A stretch of 64,000 nt of DNA. Source: Enteractinococcus fodinae (GTDB lineage: Bacteria; Actinomycetota; Actinomycetes; Actinomycetales; Micrococcaceae). Within the stretch, counting starts at the first letter, position 1, and every line of letters begins with the position of its first letter. The stretch is from assembly GCF_031458395.1 (NCBI RefSeq), contig NZ_JAVDYJ010000001.1:930001-994000 (forward strand), given 5' to 3'. Made by a program: the position numbers and the translations under genes. The notes beneath the pieces are model-generated. The model saw only the letters and a list, made by a program, of their open reading frames with translations, searched no databases and had not been told where the DNA came from. Positions 26,894 to 36,141 of this stretch are shown piece by piece.

Positions 26894-28312
26894 ATGGCAC
26901 ACGTCGTCGTTGTCGGCGCAGGGTACGCCGGGCTCGTTGCAGCATATACCGCGGTTCAAGCCGGACATAGCGTAACCGTGCTTGAAGCCGCGCCAACCGC
27001 TGGCGGTGCCATCCAACCGCTGACCTTTGACCTACCAGAGGGCCCCTTAACCGTCGACGCCGGTGCCGAGGCGTATGCGGCACGCTCCCAACAGGTCGAG
27101 GAACTCATTGCGGAACTGGGCCTCGGGGAGGACCTGGTAACGCCTGATCCTGCCGGATCGTGGCTGTATTTGCCCGAAGTCGGGGCTGTGCCGGCGCCCA
27201 AGGTCGGCATGTGGGGCATCCCCGGCCATCCCAGTGCGCCAGAAGTGATCCAAGCGCTCGGGCCAGCCGGGGCAGCTCGTGCCGCCCAGGAACTGGCCAT
27301 GCCCATGCATAACTGGGCTCTGCGCCGAGCCGCGGGGGAGCCCATCACCGTGGGGGAATTGGTCGTAGACCGGTTCGGGACCGCAGTATTGAACCGATTG
27401 GTTGCGCCCGTGGTTGCCGGAGTGCACTCTGCCGACCCCTACGATGTCGACATCGAAACGATCGCCCCGGGCTTGATCGATGCAGCAATCCAACACGACT
27501 CCGTGGCCCTGGCCATCGCCGAGCGCCGTGCGGCAGCCCCACCCGGGGCAGCCGTGAAAACGCTGGCCGGTGGGATGCACCGGCTCGTCGCAGCCCTCGT
27601 TGAGTACCTCCAAGATCGCGCCCAAGTGCGTTTCAATACCGAAGTCACCGCGCTGGCAGCTGACGGACCGGCGGTGCTTACCGCAGCCGGCGAGCGCATC
27701 ACCGCAGACCGCATCGTGGTGGCGATCAACGGTCCCAGCGCCTTTGACCTCATGGCACCGGTTGCGCAGTTGACCGACCGGCCTGAGCTTGGGGCTGGCG
27801 TAGCTCTGGTAGCGCTGGTCGTCGATGATCCGAGACTTAATGATCATCCGCGTGGCACCGGCATGCTGGTGTCACCGGCCGCTACGACGGTCGCTGCAAA
27901 AGCCGCCACCCACGTCACAGCCAAATGGGACTGGGCCAGGCAAGCCGCCACAGCACAAGCTGATCACCGCCATGTGCTGCGTCTGAGCTACGGTCGCATC
28001 ACCGACCCGGCCGACGGCTCAGCCCCCGGTCATGACACCGCTGACGCCCAGCTGTTCGACCTGGCGCTGAGCGATGCCGCTGCCATGTTTGGTCTCAAGC
28101 AGGCTCAGCTGGCAGAAGCAGTCGTCGCCCAGCAAGTCATACGTTGGCGTGAAGCAATGCCGTTGACCACCCCCGAGAACGCACAGCGGCTCAAAGCCAT
28201 GACGCAAGCAGCCCGGGCCACCGACTGGTTGCACGTTACCGGCGCATGGTTTGCGGGCACCGGGCTTGCCGCCATCACCAAACACGCAACCGAGCTTTAT
28301 CCACTACAGTAA
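26894..28312 (+). CDS. hemY: Coproporphyrinogen III oxidase (HemY/CgoX flavoprotein)
   Basis: A 472-residue FAD enzyme with the dinucleotide-binding start VVVVGAGYAGLVAAY followed by LEAAPTAGG, and a C-terminal FAD-contacting segment near TGAWFAGTGLAA. In Gram-positive bacteria HemY (CgoX) oxidises coproporphyrinogen III to coproporphyrin III for the coproporphyrin-dependent pathway, consistent with the hemQ gene that follows. The ATG is directly adjacent to the hemE stop, so the genes are coupled. Confidence 0.92.
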   Translation: MAHVVVVGAGYAGLVAAYTAVQAGHSVTVLEAAPTAGGAIQPLTFDLPEGPLTVDAGAEAYAARSQQVEELIAELGLGEDLVTPDPAGSWLYLPEVGAVPAPKVGMWGIPGHPSAPEVIQALGPAGAARAAQELAMPMHNWALRRAAGEPITVGELVVDRFGTAVLNRLVAPVVAGVHSADPYDVDIETIAPGLIDAAIQHDSVALAIAERRAAAPPGAAVKTLAGGMHRLVAALVEYLQDRAQVRFNTEVTALAADGPAVLTAAGERITADRIVVAINGPSAFDLMAPVAQLTDRPELGAGVALVALVVDDPRLNDHPRGTGMLVSPAATTVAAKAATHVTAKWDWARQAATAQADHRHVLRLSYGRITDPADGSAPGHDTADAQLFDLALSDAAAMFGLKQAQLAEAVVAQQVIRWREAMPLTTPENAQRLKAMTQAARATDWLHVTGAWFAGTGLAAITKHATELYPLQ

Positions 28313-28331
28313 GTTCTACAGACTGTAGAAC
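28313..28331. promoter_or_regulatory. Perfect palindrome between hemY and hemQ
   Basis: GTTCTACA-GAC-TGTAGAAC, an 8-bp perfect inverted repeat with a 3-bp centre, lies directly after the hemY stop codon and 26 bp before hemQ. It contains the TACA...TGTA half-sites seen in several repressor operators. It has no T-run, so it is a better candidate for an operator or an mRNA processing hairpin than for a terminator. Confidence 0.5.
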
Positions 28332-28357
28332 AATCTCAAGCAGTACGAGGAGCATAC

Positions 28358-29068
28358 GTGACTGAAACAACCAAAGTCGTTCAAGGTGAAGAATCAGCGA
28401 CCAGCTGGTTCACGACCTACACCGTGTTTGCCCGCAAAGACGATGCCCCCCTGAAATCCGATGCAGAAGCGGCCACAGACAACGCCGAGTTCAACACGCT
28501 GATCGAACGCCTGGCCGATCAAGGTGTGACAGTCCGCGGACTCTACGATGTGTCCGGGATGCGAGCTGAAGCCGACATCATGGTCTGGATGTGGTCCAAA
28601 TCCCCAGAAGCCCTGCAGGATGCGATCCGTCAGGTGCGCCGCTCGGGACTCCTATCAGGCACCAAGATGGTCTTCACCGCCATGGGCGCCGACCGGATGG
28701 CGGAGTTCAACCCAGAACACGTCCCCGCGTTCACCGAAGGTCGCAAACCACGCAAGTGGCTGTGCTTCTACCCATTTGTCCGCTCTTACGACTGGTACAC
28801 CCTGGACCCGAAAGAACGTGCCCGCATGCTCCGGGACCACGGCCAGCTGGGCCAAGAATTCCCGGACGTCTGGGCCAACACCGTTTCAGCGTTCGGACTC
28901 AACGACTGGGAATGGCTACTGGGCCTGGAATCTCCACGCCTGGATCTGTTGGTCGACATGATGCGCTCGCTGCGCAATAATGAGACCCGCCACTATGTAC
29001 GCGAAGAAGTGCCGTTTTATACCGGCCGTTATGTTGAAGTCGACGAAGTTGCTGAGGTGCTGGCCTAA
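28358..29068 (+). CDS. hemQ: Coproheme decarboxylase HemQ/ChdC
   Basis: A 236-residue chlorite-dismutase-family protein that decarboxylates coproheme to heme b with hydrogen peroxide, the last step of the coproporphyrin-dependent pathway. The segment YPFVRSYDWYTL (about 138-149) carries the catalytic tyrosine region, and MLRDHGQLG provides the proximal iron-ligand histidine (about 160). The GTG start is preceded by GAGGAG. Its stop shares a base with the hemC start. Confidence 0.94.
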   Translation: MTETTKVVQGEESATSWFTTYTVFARKDDAPLKSDAEAATDNAEFNTLIERLADQGVTVRGLYDVSGMRAEADIMVWMWSKSPEALQDAIRQVRRSGLLSGTKMVFTAMGADRMAEFNPEHVPAFTEGRKPRKWLCFYPFVRSYDWYTLDPKERARMLRDHGQLGQEFPDVWANTVSAFGLNDWEWLLGLESPRLDLLVDMMRSLRNNETRHYVREEVPFYTGRYVEVDEVAEVLA

Positions 29069-30072
29069 TGGCCTACCGTATTGGAACCCGCGGATCGGCA
29101 TTGGCCACCACACAAACCCAGTGGGTGGCCGATGCGATGAGCGACGAGCACACCGCCTTTGAACAGGTCATCATTAAAACCAAAGGTGATGTGACGACCG
29201 GGTCGCTGGCAAATCTGGGTGGCACCGGCGTGTTCGCCACCGCCCTGCGTCAAGCGGTCATTGATGGTGAAGTCGACATGGCGGTCCACTCCCTGAAAGA
29301 CCTGCCGGCCAAACAACCCGCCGAGCTGCATATCGCGGCCATCCCCGCACGGGCTGACGTACGAGATGCCCTGTGCGCGGCCAACGGCATGACGCTGGAA
29401 ACCTTACCGAAGGGCGCCAAGATTGGCACCGGTTCGCCCCGTCGAGTCGCCCAACTGCTCGCGTATCGTCCCGACCTGGAAATGATCGATATCCGCGGCA
29501 ACGTACAGACCCGTCTGGCACGCGTTGCGGGCTATGAACACCACCACGACAACGCCCCGGCAGCCGCTGGATCACCCAAGGGTGACCTGGATGCCGTTGT
29601 GCTTGCCTGTGCCGGAATCGACCGGCTCGGCATGGACTGGGCCATCACCGAGCGCATCGACCCGGATATCATGCTGCCGGCCCCCGGCCAAGGGTCACTA
29701 GCCATTGAAATCGCTGCCAACAAGACACTCGACGCTCCACTGGCGAACGCGCTCGCCGCGCACCAAGACACTGGCGCCCGCCTGGAAGCAACCGCCGAAC
29801 GTGCCCTGTTGGCCACGCTCGAAGCGGGGTGTGCTTCACCAATCGGCGCGCTGGCCCGATTTGTCAACGGCACCCTGCACTTGGATGCCGTGGTGGCAGC
29901 CATGGACGGCTCCAAGACCATCCGGCGCCAAGCATCCACCACACTGGATGAGAGTGCAGTCACCGAGGCGACCTCGGACGCCGCCTACGCGTTGGGTGTC
30001 GAAGTCGCCCAAATGATGATCGACGACGGCGCTGATCTGCTCCCACCGGGACCCGCTCGCGGCACTCGATGA
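29068..30072 (+). CDS. hemC: Hydroxymethylbilane synthase (porphobilinogen deaminase)
   Basis: A 334-residue enzyme that polymerises four porphobilinogens to hydroxymethylbilane. YRIGTRGSALATTQTQWV at the N-terminus, HSLKDLPA, the GTGSPRR arginine motif and the dipyrromethane-cofactor cysteine Cys255 in LEAGCASPIGA are all present. Coupled to hemQ by a TAATG overlap and to hemD by a 4-bp ATGA overlap. Confidence 0.96.
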   Translation: MAYRIGTRGSALATTQTQWVADAMSDEHTAFEQVIIKTKGDVTTGSLANLGGTGVFATALRQAVIDGEVDMAVHSLKDLPAKQPAELHIAAIPARADVRDALCAANGMTLETLPKGAKIGTGSPRRVAQLLAYRPDLEMIDIRGNVQTRLARVAGYEHHHDNAPAAAGSPKGDLDAVVLACAGIDRLGMDWAITERIDPDIMLPAPGQGSLAIEIAANKTLDAPLANALAAHQDTGARLEATAERALLATLEAGCASPIGALARFVNGTLHLDAVVAAMDGSKTIRRQASTTLDESAVTEATSDAAYALGVEVAQMMIDDGADLLPPGPARGTR

Positions 30073-30812
30073 GAATTATTCTGACCCGTCAGCCCGCTCA
30101 AGCCGGCCAGATTGAGGCCGGTCTTGAGCGGTTGGGCTATCAGATCGGTTTTCTCCCGCTGACCGATTTTCAACTCCCTACCGATCTGCGCGCACTCGAT
30201 GACCTGGTCACAGGGCTGCACGAAGGCCGGTGGCAGCGGCTGCTGATCACCAGCCCAAACACCATCAGAGCCCTCGCCGCTCGCGGCTGGCAACCCGCGC
30301 GCACCGAAGCACACACGACCATCGCGGTCACCGGGCCAGGCACCGCCAGAGTCCTTGCCGATCACGGTGCGACTAATACCCCCTGGATGCCCAACGCTGA
30401 TGCGTCAGCCGCCGGCATCCTGGAACAATTTCCACCCGGTCCCGGCAGCCTTGCACTCCCACAGGGTGCAGCCGCCGGCGATGCCATGCGCACCGGACTG
30501 ACGCACCGTGGCTGGGACGTCACGCATGTGATCGCTTACCACACCGTTGATTACCCCGCCGCACCCAACCGCGCCCTGTTGCCCGCCCACGATCAGGTAC
30601 TTACCACCGACGATGTCACCGGCGATGACGTCATTGTGCTGACCGCCCCGACGGCAGCGCGCCGCTGGGCACAACGTGCCGTGCCGGTCACCGCGGTCAT
30701 CGCCATCGGGCAACCAACCCGACGGGCCGCCCTTGAACATTCCCTGGACCTCGCAGCCACCGCGACCTCACCGGATGCAACAGGCATCGCCGAGGTTCTG
30801 ACTCGTCTCTAA
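30069..30812 (+). CDS. hemD: Uroporphyrinogen III synthase
   Basis: A 247-residue protein that closes and isomerises hydroxymethylbilane. This family is poorly conserved; support comes from the two-lobed Rossmann-like layout, LTRQPAQAGQIEAGLERLG at the start, LLITSPNTIRALA, VTGPGTARVLADHG, and from its place between hemC and hemB. Starts inside the hemC stop (ATGA). Confidence 0.87.
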   Translation: MRIILTRQPAQAGQIEAGLERLGYQIGFLPLTDFQLPTDLRALDDLVTGLHEGRWQRLLITSPNTIRALAARGWQPARTEAHTTIAVTGPGTARVLADHGATNTPWMPNADASAAGILEQFPPGPGSLALPQGAAAGDAMRTGLTHRGWDVTHVIAYHTVDYPAAPNRALLPAHDQVLTTDDVTGDDVIVLTAPTAARRWAQRAVPVTAVIAIGQPTRRAALEHSLDLAATATSPDATGIAEVLTRL

Positions 30813-30827
30813 CGTCGAAAGGACACC

Positions 30828-31796
30828 ATGCTTACTCACCGTCCGCGCCGCCTGCGCCAATCGGGGCCCATGCGCAATCTGGTCGCTCAAAACCGATTGG
30901 CCCCGGCCGATCTCATCCTGCCGGTCTTCGTCAAAGAAGGCGCCGAACAACCCATCGATATTTCTTCGATGCCCGGGGTGCAACAGCACAGCATGGAGTC
31001 TCTCAAAGCTGCTGCTCGTGATGCGGCAGCCGCCGGCGTCGGCGGCATCATGCTGTTTGGGGTGCCCGAAACATTAGACGCCCGGGGCACCGCCGGGGTC
31101 GATCCCAACGGCATCCTCAATGTCGCGATTCGCGAAGTCATCGCTGAAGTGGGCGACGAGATGGTGGTCATGGCCGACACCTGCCTGGATGAATTCACCG
31201 ATCACGGGCACTGTGGTGTGCTCGACGAAGCTGGCAATGTCGACAATGACGCCACCAACGAGATCTACGCTCGAATGGCTGTTGCACAGGCCGAAGCTGG
31301 GGTCCATGTGGTGTCGCCGTCGGGCATGATGGACGGCCAGGTCGGCGTCATCCGCGTGGCCCTTGATGAGGCCGGGTATCAGCACACCGCGATTCTGGCC
31401 TACTCGGCCAAATACGCTTCGGCATTCTACGGCCCCTTCCGCGAAGCCGTGGATTCGGCGTTGACCGGAGACCGGAAAACCTACCAGATGGACTCAGCCA
31501 ACCGCACCGAAGCCATCTTAGAAACCGAGCTGGACATCCAAGAAGGCGCCGATATGGTCATGGTTAAACCCGCCATGTCATACCTAGACATCCTGCGCGA
31601 TGTGGCCGACATGTCCACCGTCCCCGTCGCCGCGTACCAAATCTCGGGCGAATACGCGATGATCGAAGCTGCTGCCGCCAACGGCTGGATTGAACGTGAA
31701 CCGGCCATGCTGGAATCCCTCACCGCGATTCGCCGCGCGGGAGCCCAAAATATTCTGACCTACTACGCCACCGAAGCTGCTCGTCTACTTGCCTAG
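30828..31796 (+). CDS. hemB: Delta-aminolevulinic acid dehydratase (porphobilinogen synthase)
   Basis: A 322-residue enzyme condensing two 5-aminolevulinates to porphobilinogen. Schiff-base lysines are in the AKYASAFYGPFR and MVKPAMSYLD segments. The metal loop reads DTCLDEFTDHGHCG: the first and third positions of the zinc Cys triad are Cys but the middle one is Asp, between the zinc type (three Cys) and the magnesium type (Asp-rich). AAAGGA precedes the ATG. Confidence 0.95.
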   Translation: MLTHRPRRLRQSGPMRNLVAQNRLAPADLILPVFVKEGAEQPIDISSMPGVQQHSMESLKAAARDAAAAGVGGIMLFGVPETLDARGTAGVDPNGILNVAIREVIAEVGDEMVVMADTCLDEFTDHGHCGVLDEAGNVDNDATNEIYARMAVAQAEAGVHVVSPSGMMDGQVGVIRVALDEAGYQHTAILAYSAKYASAFYGPFREAVDSALTGDRKTYQMDSANRTEAILETELDIQEGADMVMVKPAMSYLDILRDVADMSTVPVAAYQISGEYAMIEAAAANGWIEREPAMLESLTAIRRAGAQNILTYYATEAARLLA

Positions 31797-31805
31797 GAGT
31801 TTTGC

Positions 31806-33104
31806 ATGACAACAAACCAACAAGCCTTTGATACCGCCCGCGCCATTATCCCGGGTGGCGTCAACTCCCCGGTGCGTGGCTTCGGCTCCGTCGGCGGCAC
31901 CCCGGCCGCGATGGTCAAAGCCACCGGCCCGTACCTAACCGACGTCGAAGACAACACCTACGTCGATCTGGTCGGATCGTGGGGGCCAATGCTGTTAGGT
32001 CATAACCACCCGGCGGTTGTCGAAGCTGTACACCAAGCCGTTGATGCCGGACTATCGTTTGGCACCTCGACGCCCAGCGAAGCCAGACTTGCTGAACTGA
32101 TCGCCAAGATCATGCCCGTAGAACGCGTGCGGTTCGTGTCGACCGGAACCGAAGCGACGATGACCGCAATTCGGCTGGCACGCGGCGCCACCGGCCGAAA
32201 CCTCATCATCAAATTCGCTGGCTGCTACCACGGTCACTCCGATGGTTTATTGGCCGCTGCCGGATCCGGCTTGGCAACTCACGCCCTACCAGATTCAGCC
32301 GGGGTACCCGAGGCCGTCACCAGTCAGACGCTTGTGCTGCCGTACAACGACGAAGAAGCCGTCAAGCAAGCATTCGAAGCCTACCCCGATCAGATCGCGG
32401 GCATTATCACCGAATCCGCACCAGCAAATATGGGTGTCGTCCCGCCGAAACCTGGGTTCAACAAGTTCCTGCGCGACATCACCACCCAACACGGGGCCGT
32501 CTTTATCATGGACGAAGTCCTAACCGGTTTCCGCGCCTCAGCTCAAGGTGGTTGGGGGCTGGAAAGCGCCGCCTGGACACCAGATCTGTTTACCTTCGGC
32601 AAAGTCATTGGCGGGGGACTGCCGGTTGCCTCAGTAGCTGGCTCCGCTGCCGTGATGGACTTGCTCGCACCCGTGGGGCCGGTCTATCAGGCCGGCACGC
32701 TGTCGGGAAATCCGATCGCAATGGCAGCAGGCTATGCAACCCTGACCAATGCCACCGATGAGGTCTATGAGACCATCACGCAGCGGTCCACCCAATTGCA
32801 AGCGATGGTCACCGAGGCACTACAAGCCGAAGGGGTCAATCACTCGATCCAAAACGCCGGTTCGCTGTTTTCCATCACCTTCGGTACCGCCGACACCCCT
32901 GTGGTGGATTACGCCACAGCGCAGGCCCAAGAAGCCTTCCGCTACGGTCCGTTCTTCCACGCCATGCTCGACGGTGGGGTGTATTTAGCTCCATCTGTCT
33001 TCGAAGCCTGGTTCGTCTCAGCCGCTCACGATGACAAGGCAATGAACAAGATTGCCGAGGCATTGCCTGCCGCGGCAAAGGCCGCAGCAGCAGCCACTGC
33101 CTGA
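31806..33104 (+). CDS. hemL: Glutamate-1-semialdehyde 2,1-aminomutase
   Basis: A 432-residue fold-type I PLP enzyme turning glutamate-1-semialdehyde into 5-aminolevulinate. N-terminal [17 protein letters not shown] is diagnostic. [11 protein letters not shown] and the PLP lysine Lys266 in [10 protein letters not shown] are present. Last gene of the heme operon, 9 bp after hemB, followed by a strong hairpin. Together with hemA it supplies 5-aminolevulinate by the C5 route. Confidence 0.96.
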   Translation: MTTNQQAFDTARAIIPGGVNSPVRGFGSVGGTPAAMVKATGPYLTDVEDNTYVDLVGSWGPMLLGHNHPAVVEAVHQAVDAGLSFGTSTPSEARLAELIAKIMPVERVRFVSTGTEATMTAIRLARGATGRNLIIKFAGCYHGHSDGLLAAAGSGLATHALPDSAGVPEAVTSQTLVLPYNDEEAVKQAFEAYPDQIAGIITESAPANMGVVPPKPGFNKFLRDITTQHGAVFIMDEVLTGFRASAQGGWGLESAAWTPDLFTFGKVIGGGLPVASVAGSAAVMDLLAPVGPVYQAGTLSGNPIAMAAGYATLTNATDEVYETITQRSTQLQAMVTEALQAEGVNHSIQNAGSLFSITFGTADTPVVDYATAQAQEAFRYGPFFHAMLDGGVYLAPSVFEAWFVSAAHDDKAMNKIAEALPAAAKAAAAATA

Positions 33105-33114
33105 CATCATCGGA

Positions 33115-33159
33115 CAACATCCGCTGGCCCTCCTCCTCCGGGAAGACCAGCGGATGTTG
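33115..33159 (+). terminator. Terminator after the heme operon
   Basis: A perfect 13-bp inverted repeat (CAACATCCGCTGG / CCAGCGGATGTTG) with a 19-nt loop, 10 bp after hemL, followed by gcgttt. It separates the heme operon from the gas-vesicle operon. Confidence 0.8.
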
Positions 33160-33252
33160 GCGTTTAAGGTGCATGACTTGGAGGGACGCTTTCCTTCAAC
33201 CTGAGAGCCCTCTGTGCACCCCAACCGAGTCTGCTGGAATAAGTTGCGAACT

Positions 33253-33294
33253 GTTGTAAGCGCCACACCCCCCGGCGTATTCTGTGCTTACAAC
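33253..33294 (+). promoter_or_regulatory. Gas-vesicle operon promoter flanked by an inverted repeat
   Basis: TTGTAA (33254-33259) and TATTCT (33278-33283) form a sigma-A-like promoter with an 18-bp spacer; the start would fall near 33290. A perfect 9-bp inverted repeat surrounds it: GTTGTAAGC (33253-33261) covers the -35 box and GCTTACAAC (33286-33294) covers the predicted start. The half-site centres are 33 bp apart, about three helical turns, so a regulator could bind both on one face. GGAG at 33317-33320 serves the first gene. Confidence 0.5.
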
Positions 33295-33324
33295 GGCCAT
33301 TGATTAGCTATACATTGGAGACCG

Positions 33325-33756
33325 ATGGGTAACAACGCAGGACAGTTAGCACTACTAGCGGCAGGCTATGCGCTAGGAAAATCCAAGACAATGCGGACAG
33401 CACTGCTGGTTGCAGGTGGCGTTGCATTCGGACGAATGACGGCCTCCCGGGATAGTGATGACGGGTCAGGTTCACTGCTGAGCGGCTTAGCGAACTCCAG
33501 CTTGGCAAACTCTGCTCGGGAGATGGTGGTCTCAACCGCCTCACAAAGCCTCGAAACGCTCAACAAAAATCTCCAGAGCCGCACAGAGTCGATGAGGAAC
33601 CAAGGCGAGTCAGACGAAGACAGTCAGTCGGAGGAAGACACCGCTTCTGCCGAAGAAGACCAGACCGACGAAGAAGAATCGTCTGACCAAGAATCTGAAG
33701 ACACTGAAGCTTCAGAAGAATCGTCCTCGAAGACCCAGAAGAGCGGAGGCAAATAA
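33325..33756 (+). CDS. Small membrane/acidic protein, first gene of the gvp operon (GvpY-like)
   Basis: A 143-residue protein. Residues 1-40 are weakly hydrophobic and glycine/alanine-rich (LALLAAGYALGKSK, ALLVAGGVAFG), enough for a membrane- or shell-associating hairpin. A serine-rich helix follows (about 50-85) and then a strongly acidic Glu/Asp/Ser tail ending in a short basic patch. The build resembles the accessory proteins that accompany Streptomyces-type gas-vesicle clusters, here called GvpY-like on context only. It starts the operon, 2 bp before the SRPBCC gene. Confidence 0.6.
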   Translation: MGNNAGQLALLAAGYALGKSKTMRTALLVAGGVAFGRMTASRDSDDGSGSLLSGLANSSLANSAREMVVSTASQSLETLNKNLQSRTESMRNQGESDEDSQSEEDTASAEEDQTDEEESSDQESEDTEASEESSSKTQKSGGK

Positions 33757-33758
33757 CA

Positions 33759-35660
33759 ATGGCTGAGAAATCTGATCAGAGCCAAGAGCAAACGCAAAGC
33801 GGTTGGGGCAACATCTTAGACTCGCTTCCTCTTGATGAACTCAAATCAAACGTCTCCGAATTTGCCAGCGCCTGGGGAGAAAATGCACTCAAAGGCGTAG
33901 GGGATAAAGTCCACGACTTCGTTGATCGCATGAGCTCCGGGCAAGGCCCAATGGGTCAGGCCGCCGCAAAAGGTGCCGAAAAACTGGCCGAAGGGGAATC
34001 ACCACTCAAGGCCGGCCTCTCTGGAGCAGCTACCGGCGCCAAAGAGCAAGTCAAAGAAGCTTTCGGCGGCGGCTCCAAAGGCAGCGGTGGCGGAAAGAAA
34101 CAGAAAGTCACGAACATTGTTGAAACTGTAGATGTTGGTGTCCCCGTTTCCGTGGCGTATAACCAGTGGACGCAGTTCCAAGACTGGACCGACTTTATGA
34201 AAAAAGTCGAAAACGTCGACCAAAAATCTGAAGAAAAACTTAGTTTCAAGGGCCAAGTATTCTGGTCCCACCGCACCTGGGAATCGACCATTATCCAGCA
34301 GGTGCCGGACGAGCAAATCGTTTGGCGCTCGACCGGTCAAAAAGGGTACTTTGACGGTGCGGTGACCTTCCATGAACTCACCCCGAATCTGACACGTATC
34401 GTCGCGGTGGTCGAGTACTACCCGCAAGGTTTCATGGAGAAAACCGGCAATATCTGGCGAGCCGTTGGACGTCGTGTCCAAGTCGAGTTCAAACGCTACG
34501 TCCGCCAGGTTATGACCAAAACCATTCTTGATCCCGACAGCGTCGAAGGCTGGCGCGGAGAAATCCGTGATTCTGAAGTCGTTCGGACACACGAAGAAGT
34601 GGTTGAAGAAGAGCAAGCTCAACAAGAAGAAGCCGAGAACGGTACCGACGAGGAAACCCAGGACGAGTCCGTAGGCACTGACCAGGAGTCCGCAGAGGAG
34701 GCAGCTGGCGAAGAAGAACCGGTTGACGAGACTTCTGCTGAGGAGGAACCCGCAGACGAAGAGCCTGCCGAGGAAGAACCCTTGGATGAGGACGAAGAAC
34801 CTGCTGAGGAAGAGCCCGCTGAGGAAGACCAGCCTGTAGAAGAGGACTCAGAAGCCGCCGCAGCCGAAGATGAACCGGCCGAAGACGAGGAACCTGCAGA
34901 GGACGAGGAACCGGTAGAAGACGAGGAAGCCCTCGAGGAAGAACCGGGCGAAGAAGAGCCTGTTGAAGACGAGGAACCTGCGGCTGAGGAAGAACCCTTG
35001 GATGAGGACGAAGAGCCCGCTGAGGAAGACGAGCCTGTAGAAGAGGACTCCGAAGCCGCCGCAGCCGAAGATGAACCGGCCGAAGAAGAGGAACCTGCAG
35101 AGGACGAGGAACCGGTAGAAGACGAGGAAGCCCTCGAGGAGGAAACGGGCGAAGAAGAGCCTGTTGAAGACGAGGAACCTGCTGCTGAGGAAGAACCCTT
35201 GGTTGAGGATGAAGAACCTGCTGAAGAAGAGCCCGCTGAGGAAGACGAGCCTGTAGAAGAGGACTCCGAAGCAGCTGCCGCGGGGGAGGAACCCGCAGAG
35301 GACGAGGAAGCCCTCGAGGAAGAAGCGGGCGAAGAAGAGCCAGTTGAAGACGAGGAGCCAGTCGCTGAGGAAGAACCCGCCGAGGAAGAAGAGGCTGAAG
35401 GTTCTGCCGAAGACGACGGTGAGGAAACTTCCGATACGAGATCTTCGACGCGCTCGAGATCTACGCGGAGTTCATCCAAGAAATCGACTTCCGGTGGAAC
35501 AAGAAACTCATCTGCCGGCGGTCGTTCGAAAAATACCGGCGGACGGTCCAGAAGCTCGAGATCGTCGAAGTCTAAGAGCTCGTCCGGTGGCTCCAAGAAT
35601 ACGAAGAGTTCAAATAGCAAACGATCCAGTACGACCCGGAAATCCCCCAAGAGTAGCTAA
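33759..35660 (+). CDS. SRPBCC-domain gas-vesicle accessory protein with acidic repeats and basic tail
   Basis: A 633-residue, three-part protein. Residues 1-115 are a helical, Gly/Ala-rich lead. Residues about 118-265 form an SRPBCC/polyketide-cyclase-type hydrophobic pocket ([36 protein letters not shown]). Residues about 278-555 are almost only Glu, Asp, Pro and Ala in long repeats. Residues about 560-633 are Ser/Arg/Lys/Gly, strongly basic. SRPBCC proteins occur in Streptomyces-type gvp clusters (GvpZ-like), but such long acidic and basic extensions are unusual. It could act as a scaffold on the vesicle surface; function is unknown. Confidence 0.75.
   Translation: MAEKSDQSQEQTQSGWGNILDSLPLDELKSNVSEFASAWGENALKGVGDKVHDFVDRMSSGQGPMGQAAAKGAEKLAEGESPLKAGLSGAATGAKEQVKEAFGGGSKGSGGGKKQKVTNIVETVDVGVPVSVAYNQWTQFQDWTDFMKKVENVDQKSEEKLSFKGQVFWSHRTWESTIIQQVPDEQIVWRSTGQKGYFDGAVTFHELTPNLTRIVAVVEYYPQGFMEKTGNIWRAVGRRVQVEFKRYVRQVMTKTILDPDSVEGWRGEIRDSEVVRTHEEVVEEEQAQQEEAENGTDEETQDESVGTDQESAEEAAGEEEPVDETSAEEEPADEEPAEEEPLDEDEEPAEEEPAEEDQPVEEDSEAAAAEDEPAEDEEPAEDEEPVEDEEALEEEPGEEEPVEDEEPAAEEEPLDEDEEPAEEDEPVEEDSEAAAAEDEPAEEEEPAEDEEPVEDEEALEEETGEEEPVEDEEPAAEEEPLVEDEEPAEEEPAEEDEPVEEDSEAAAAGEEPAEDEEALEEEAGEEEPVEDEEPVAEEEPAEEEEAEGSAEDDGEETSDTRSSTRSRSTRSSSKKSTSGGTRNSSAGGRSKNTGGRSRSSRSSKSKSSSGGSKNTKSSNSKRSSTTRKSPKSS
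34833..35390 (+). repeat. Tandem coding repeats of about 201 and 216 bp
   Basis: The motif beginning cctgtagaagaggactc recurs at 34833, 35034 and 35250, giving periods of 201 and 216 bp (67 and 72 codons). Each copy encodes the order [38 protein letters not shown]. Copies are nearly identical at DNA level in places, with in-frame length differences; the third is shorter. Such arrays change copy number easily and may be collapsed in assemblies. Confidence 0.85.
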
Positions 35661-35707
35661 GCGGCTGCTTGAAGTCGGCCCATGCTACTGAGCGAAAGGC
35701 AGACACC

Positions 35708-36118
35708 ATGACACAAACGCCGACACGACGTTCTCAGGGAAGTTATGTTGATCGTCCATCGTCGAGCTCGCTTGCGGATGTTGTCGAGATGATTCTTGAT
35801 AAAGGATTAGTCATCGACATCTACGTGCGCGTCTCGTTGGTTGGGATCGAAATTCTGACAATTGACGCCAGAATTGTCATCGCGAGCGTTGACACTTACC
35901 TGCGGTTTGCGGAAGCCACAAACCGTCTGGACCTGACGCAACAGGGCGGTAAAGACCTTACCGAAATGTTGGAGGGTGTCACCGAGAGCGGTTCTAAAGG
36001 CAAAGTCGGAGGAGCGGTTGAAGGCATTAAAGATGCACTGACCTCTGACGACGATGACGATGACGAAGAACGGCAGAAGAAAGCCGCTCCCAAGCGTCAA
36101 AAACAATCCTCTGAATAA
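35708..36118 (+). CDS. gvpA: Gas vesicle structural protein GvpA
   Basis: A 136-residue shell protein. Residues 20-78 match the GvpA core: [40 protein letters not shown] and [10 protein letters not shown]. This amphipathic helix-strand-strand-helix polymerises into the ribs of the vesicle wall. The C-terminus is extended by about 55 residues, including a run of six aspartates (about 114-119) and a Lys/Arg/Gln tail, as in actinobacterial GvpA rather than the short cyanobacterial form. The ATG at 35708 follows AAAGGCAG; an earlier in-frame GTG (35669) is less likely. Confidence 0.92.
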   Translation: MTQTPTRRSQGSYVDRPSSSSLADVVEMILDKGLVIDIYVRVSLVGIEILTIDARIVIASVDTYLRFAEATNRLDLTQQGGKDLTEMLEGVTESGSKGKVGGAVEGIKDALTSDDDDDDEERQKKAAPKRQKQSSE

Positions 36119-36141
36119 CGAGAAGTATAGACAGGACATAA

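Noticed and set aside
34619-35650. Long minus-strand open frame (Ser-rich) opposite the acidic repeat region
   Set aside because: It mirrors the GAA/GAG-rich repeat on the plus strand; no family features, and the plus-strand gene fits the operon.
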